Assembly (NCBI GenBank): GCA_043813895.1
Contig: JBDRKQ010000028.1
Span: 1 to 54,689, forward strand
Source of the DNA: CAZTAR01 sp043813895
Lineage (GTDB): Bacteria > Planctomycetota > Phycisphaerae > UBA1845 > UTPLA1
Direction of reading: 5' to 3'
DNA: 54,689 nt
Within the stretch, counting starts at the first letter, position 1. Every line of letters starts with the position of its first letter. A program made the position numbers and the translations under genes. This document shows positions 51,722-54,689 of this stretch, in pieces. The notes under the pieces were generated by a model that was given only the letters and a program-made list of their open reading frames with translations, did not search any database and was not told where the DNA came from.

Positions 51722-52173
51722 GTTGGAAGCTCCATCGGTCCTGGACTGGCCGCTTGGTTTGACCGGCGATCGCCCGGCAATTGAGCTGGCGAAGCGAATT
51801 GCGGTGAGTTCAGGGTCTGCCGGAGGATCTGCCCGAGGCTTTGGACCTTCCCCGAGCGGGGGACCGGCGGGTCCAGGGACAGCACCTGATAGAGGGGTTT
51901 TTGGTAGGCGATCAACCGAGCCCGGATGAGTTCCTGGCGGGCGCAGGCCAAAGTCGGCCCTTGCAGCGGCAGCAGTTGGCTGATGCTGGCGTCGGAGTAG
52001 TAGCTCAAGCCTTGACCATCCGCCACGGTCACCAGGAAGAGGTACAAGGCCAGGGCTTCAAGCGAGCGGCCGACGATCCGCTTATCCCGAACCAGGCGAT
52101 GGTCGAGCCAACTGAACTGCGGCGGCACGTGCCGCAGTTGCTCCGGACAAATGACGCGTTTGATGACGGCCAT
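51718..52173 (-). CDS. IS21 passenger: helix-turn-helix-like protein
   Basis: The 151-residue product reads VICPEQLRHVPPQFSWLDHRLVRDKRIVG, then LEALALYLFLVTVADGQGLSYYSDASISQLL and ARQELIRARLIAY, a winged-helix-like layout of replication or regulatory proteins. It ends with a Pro/Gln/Ala tail. It lies inside the IS21 inverted repeats, directly upstream of istA with a 4-nt overlap, so it is expressed together with the transposase. The function is unknown; a regulator of transposition is the simplest idea. Confidence 0.75.
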   Translation of the reverse strand: MAVIKRVICPEQLRHVPPQFSWLDHRLVRDKRIVGRSLEALALYLFLVTVADGQGLSYYSDASISQLLPLQGPTLACARQELIRARLIAYQKPLYQVLSLDPPVPRSGKVQSLGQILRQTLNSPQFASPAQLPGDRRSNQAASPGPMELPT

Positions 52174-52651
52174 CAGCGGGCCTCCGGCTGCTGGGACCTT
52201 GAATCTGCTGTCCCAGAAGTATCAGCCGGTGCGTGGTGGAAGCGATGTTCTCTTGTAACGGGCTGCCGGTTAACTGGGCGACAAGTCCCGTCAGGGCCAG
52301 ACCTTGCGTGAGGATGACATCTTGTAACGCGCGCGGCGTTAAGGTGGACTTATCTGCTGCGGGCAGCAGGACTTGCGGCGAACAGTGATCTTGTAACGCG
52401 CGAGACTTCTGTCGCCGCCTCCGCCAGTAGCCCGGATGGGCCTGCCGCCAACGCCGGACCCGCAGACTGTTGGCCGGCCCGCGGAAGTAGTCTCGGCCCT
52501 TGGGCGAGTCCCGCCAGCGCCGCTGGCTGGTCGTCTTGCTGGCTTGGCGGCAATCTGGCTGACCGCAGTATCGCTGGTGGTAACGGTTGCGCGGGTCGGG
52601 TTCGTATAGCTGACCGCAGTGGCGGCACTTACGTCGGCGGGTTCGAGGCAT
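52082..52651 (-). CDS. IS21 passenger: zinc-finger protein with ALQD motifs
   Basis: The 189-residue product begins MPRTRRRKCRHCGQLYEPD, then RNRYHQRYCGQPDC, a CxxC...C...C zinc finger. It continues with RRWRDSPKGRDYFRG and PGYWRRRR. A C-terminal half follows in which ALQD-like motifs recur (SRALQDHCSPQ, PRALQDVILTQ, GSPLQENIAST); the DNA shows the matching repeat CTTGTAACG three times. ATG 52651 has GGAG 6 nt upstream. Its 3' end overlaps the helix-turn-helix gene by 92 nt. I know similar small proteins beside IS21 elements, but no function. Confidence 0.72.
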   Translation of the reverse strand: MPRTRRRKCRHCGQLYEPDPRNRYHQRYCGQPDCRQASKTTSQRRWRDSPKGRDYFRGPANSLRVRRWRQAHPGYWRRRRQKSRALQDHCSPQVLLPAADKSTLTPRALQDVILTQGLALTGLVAQLTGSPLQENIASTTHRLILLGQQIQGPSSRRPADGRHQTRHLSGATAARAAAVQLARPSPGSG

Positions 52652-52849
52652 GGGCGGCTCCAAAACGTTACCGCCCATCTTGACGTTCGCACCGACCGGA
52701 GCCTGAGCAACATCCAGCGTGAAGAAAACCCAGTCGAAGAAGACAATGCGCGCCCGGGAGGGAAGAAGACCCAGCCGAAGAAGACTCAGCTGAAGAAAAC
52801 CACAGATTCAAACCGGCCGGTTCGGCACAGTTTCAGAACGGCGTTGACA

Positions 52850-52854
52850 GAATT
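52850..52854. repeat. Target site duplication of the IS21 element, right
   Basis: GAATT directly after the CA end of the element, matching 49318-49322. Confidence 0.8.
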
Positions 52855-52960
52855 CAGAAAGCCCCTACGGCACGTTCGATCAAGGCGGCAACGTTTGGGA
52901 GTGGAACGAGGCTCTGATTGGGTCAATCCGAAGTCGAGTGCAACACAGAGCATGGGAGCG
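52855..52960 (+). pseudogene. FGE-like gene, right fragment after IS21
   Basis: The frame continues SESPYGTFDQGGNVWEWNEALIG, the conserved core motif of FGE-like proteins. Joining the left fragment to this one through a single GAATT gives an unbroken frame (DHEN-SESPYG). Beyond NEALIG the expected GGSW...FRVA region is not recognisable, so the gene had probably decayed before or after the insertion. Confidence 0.8.
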
Positions 52961-53631
52961 GATCCGGGATAACTCCTTCCGTCGCTGCCGATGTTTCGGT
53001 TTTTGTGCCGTTCCACTCACTCGCACATTTTCGAAAAGGAATCTCTAAGGGTACCCCCGCTGGCTGAATAGTCCCTACGAATTCACCCCCCCGTGGGCGG
53101 TCCCCACCCCCTCGGAGACGAGCAGCTAGATGAACTAGCCGTGGGTGTTCCCATCAGGCAAGGCGATATGGCACCGCAATCTACACCAGGTGGGGGGATC
53201 TCATCTCCCCCCGCAAGAAAATCATGCTTTCTGAACGGCGACGCTCAATCTATCATCGTCTGGTCATTGCCGCAGCGGTGCAGTACGCACCATTGAAGAA
53301 TCAGCCAAGTCAGGCTCGTTAGGAGAGCGTGATCAAGAATCGGCGGGACAAGAGATGAGCGCTACGAGTTGTTCATGGCAAACGGTCTTAACCCAACAGC
53401 AAGAGCATCGGGCATCGTCACACCTGGCCATGGCAGTTTGCCCTGAACATGGCGGAGATGTGGGGCATCGTCCAGGATGCTTACTGGGTTAAGCCGGTGG
53501 CCTTTCCTGCGCCCTAGCAACTCCTCCGAGTCAACAAGCACTAACTCCCGATAGCAGCATGGATTCGACGCGACAGGGAAGGCCTCATAGAAGGGGCTGG
53601 TCACGTTGTTATGCCCTCCTCTCGTCGTTCT
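52961..53631. other. Intergenic stretch with one hairpin
   Basis: No gene is convincing. A minus-strand frame at 53362-53604 (80 residues) has no recognisable domain or ribosome binding site and is left unannotated. A hairpin GGGGGGA/TCCCCCC with a 7-nt loop lies at 53192-53212. Confidence 0.4.
53192..53212. repeat. GC hairpin
   Basis: GGGGGGA (53192-53198) pairs with TCCCCCC (53206-53212), loop TCTCATC. There is no T tract; the role is unknown. Confidence 0.4.
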
Positions 53632-54402
53632 TCATTCAACTGGGGGTGCATTCCGAGGCTGCTCTGGGCGGCTCAGAGGATCAGCCGTTGAGTAGTAGGG
53701 GTCGTCCCAATGTATGCGGTTATTCCAGGCAGGGTCGTATAGCACACAGCCGAGCGCACCTGACACAACCTGAAGCAATCTGTTCTGTTCGGGCGTACCC
53801 GGACATCCACCGTAAATAAGTACCGGGAACGATGTCAGCTTCTCATCCTCCTTCCCGCGAAATCTTGTGAGCGCTGAAGCGTTTGCCAGTCTCAGTAGCA
53901 CTAAACCTCCTGGCCCAACGGTGCAAGCGTCAACGTGTGGAGTTAACCGCTCAAGGAAAGTGCGAAGCGAGTATTCGGGCTTGAATGCGAGTTTCTCCAC
54001 GTCGTCGAGCTGATCGGCCTCGCTGTCCGGCCAGGCGCGGATTAGCTCACATAGGTGAAGAGCATACTTATCTAGTATCGTGGTGGGAAGCGTGCGCAAT
54101 GCCACCTGCTTCTGAGTCTCAGCATGACCTAGTATAGCAATCGCCAGATCAACGATCTCGGCAGGCCTGGAGATGTGGAAAATCAATCCGCTCCACAGAC
54201 CAAGGAAGGCTAGCTCCGAACCAGTGTGAAGCCAGAAACCGGCGTGAAGACGCTTCGCATCTTTTCGAGGCAGCGTACAGTGTAACCGAGCGTTCTCAAG
54301 AGTGAGAGCGTAGAAAGAGGCCATTGGTTCGATCTGCCAGTTGATTCCGTGCGTGCTCAGTTGTGCTGATAGTTCTTCAGTATTCATCGTGATGGGGCTC
54401 AT
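53632..54402 (-). CDS. Hypothetical protein, possible partner of a lost RHS tip
   Basis: The 256-residue product has no signal peptide or membrane segment. It begins MNTEELSAQLSTHGINWQIEP after a possible upstream Met, continues with AGFWLHTGSELAFLGLWSGLIFHISRP, and ends with a region containing FPVLIYGGCPGTPEQN and LYDPAWNNRIHWDD. No family is recognised. Just upstream on the same strand is a short tail that looks like the end of another protein cut by an IS element, so this gene could be the immunity gene of an RHS toxin. GC content and codon use are lower than in the left of the window. Start 54402 or 54387; neither has a clear ribosome binding site. Confidence 0.6.
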   Translation of the reverse strand: MSPITMNTEELSAQLSTHGINWQIEPMASFYALTLENARLHCTLPRKDAKRLHAGFWLHTGSELAFLGLWSGLIFHISRPAEIVDLAIAILGHAETQKQVALRTLPTTILDKYALHLCELIRAWPDSEADQLDDVEKLAFKPEYSLRTFLERLTPHVDACTVGPGGLVLLRLANASALTRFRGKEDEKLTSFPVLIYGGCPGTPEQNRLLQVVSGALGCVLYDPAWNNRIHWDDPYYSTADPLSRPEQPRNAPPVE

Positions 54403-54439
54403 TCCTGAGTTCTTTTCAATCCGCTTGTACTGGTCAGAC

Positions 54440-54552
54440 TATGGCCATACAGGCTCCCAAGGGTCATCGGGATCGGGCCAGCGCGGCCCATTTGGACCGC
54501 CCATTGGACATTTGCCAAACGGCCACGCGCCGGTGCTCCGGCATGTTGAGTA
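54440..54552 (-). pseudogene. C-terminal tail of a protein cut by an IS element
   Basis: The minus-strand frame reads FYSTCRSTGAWPFGKCPMGG, then PNGPRWPDPDDPWEPVWP, followed by a stop at 54440. The Pro/Trp/Cys-rich sequence looks like a genuine protein end, perhaps an RHS tip. It is interrupted upstream by the left end of the IS5-type element. The origin is inferred. Confidence 0.45.
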
Positions 54553-54689
54553 GAACCTATCCCAAAACTAGACACTTGGGTAATGTATACACTGTTACAT
54601 GCTCAAGCTCACGGAAGAACAACTCGATTGGTTGGCGGAGCGGATTCCCGATCACAAGTGCAATCCCAAAGGCGGTCGGCCTGCGGCGG
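54553..54689 (+). mobile_element. Left end of an IS5-family-type element (runs off the window)
   Basis: AGAACCTATCCCAAAACTAGACA near 54552-54574 resembles the terminal inverted repeat of IS5-family elements, and a transposase start follows at 54599. The right end is outside the window, so the exact left boundary is uncertain by a few bases. Confidence 0.6.
54599..54689 (+). CDS. IS5-family-type transposase, N-terminal part
   Basis: The first 30 residues are visible: MLKLTEEQLDWLAERIP, then CNPKGGRP. The pattern L-T-x-E-Q-x, a proline, and KGGRP is typical of the N-terminal domain (DUF4096-like) of IS5-type transposases. The gene runs off the right edge of the window, so catalytic residues cannot be checked. 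Confidence 0.75.
   Translation, partial: MLKLTEEQLDWLAERIPDHKCNPKGGRPAA

Larger units (their letters stand above)
49323..52849 (-). mobile_element. Complete IS21-family element with two extra genes
   Basis: 3,527 bp, beginning TG and ending CA, flanked by GAATT duplications. The terminal inverted repeats (49323-49364 and 52808-52849) match at 30 of 42 positions, with blocks TGTC, CGCCG, CTGAAA and GCCGGTTTGA. All four genes are on the minus strand in the order zinc-finger protein, helix-turn-helix protein, istA, istB. A 15-nt repeat unit (GAAGAARAC...) recurs about five times near the right end (52721-52806), possibly as internal transposase sites. The element splits an FGE-like gene in a way that can be exactly reversed, so it is intact and probably recent. 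Confidence 0.92.

Noticed and set aside
50705..51784. A 359-codon plus-strand frame opposite istA
   Set aside because: It is the antisense of a gene with all catalytic motifs; the translation has no domain and is a GC-driven open frame.
53362..53604. An 80-codon minus-strand frame
   Set aside because: No ribosome binding site, no domain, and weak coding character; kept only as a mention in the intergenic entry.

Overview
The window looks like a GC-rich chromosome segment of a Planctomycetota bacterium, probably a Phycisphaerae-type lineage. The reasons are four intact or broken PEP-CTERM sorting tails, a type IV-prepilin-like protein with an internal H-X-DG motif, HAF-repeat and formylglycine-enzyme-like secreted proteins, signal peptides followed by TTKPAT-type linkers, and orphan RHS fragments. 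This placement is inference from protein style; no rRNA is present.

Positions 1-35,000 are mostly ordinary chromosome. They hold a tRNA-Pro, small lipoproteins, a cysK-cysC-PHP sulfur cluster, a 1,606-residue nine-PAS hybrid histidine kinase with an overlapping LuxR-type regulator, an FHA-domain membrane protein, a multi-spanning membrane protein, an RRM RNA-binding protein, a thioredoxin-fold protein without its CXXC, a Tat-type DUF362 protein, a prepilin-like protein, GmhA/DiaA-type isomerase, LemA, Nudix hydrolase, a large MscS-family channel, transaldolase, a sialidase-like protein overlapping nth, an APH-type kinase, MTA phosphorylase and PgpA.

Positions about 34,900-42,750 are an integration hotspot. 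A decayed tRNA-Lys copy, a PEP-CTERM remnant and a broken coiled-coil gene lie left of an intact tRNA-Lys(UUU). An integrative element of about 6.9 kb follows on its 3' side: tyrosine integrase, ORF6N protein, Cro-like HTH, winged-helix protein, RecA/DnaB-type ATPase, archaeo-eukaryotic-type primase, a small helical protein, an AlpA-like HTH and one unknown. Its replication genes are linked by 4-11 nt overlaps and preceded by an iteron array. No virion, conjugation or obvious cargo gene is visible. This minimal int + AlpA + primase + helicase layout resembles phage satellites (PICI-like) and is the best candidate here for an undescribed system.

Positions 43,000-54,689 are a mosaic of secreted-protein genes and mobile DNA: tandem HAF-repeat genes (the second truncated), two RHS fragments bracketing a Cys-rich RHS tip with two small membrane proteins, an FGE-like PEP-CTERM gene, and a second FGE-like gene split by a complete four-gene IS21-family element (49,323-52,849; 42-bp terminal inverted repeats, 5-bp target duplication GAATT). 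The window ends in an IS5-type element inserted at what appears to be another RHS tip with its own downstream gene.
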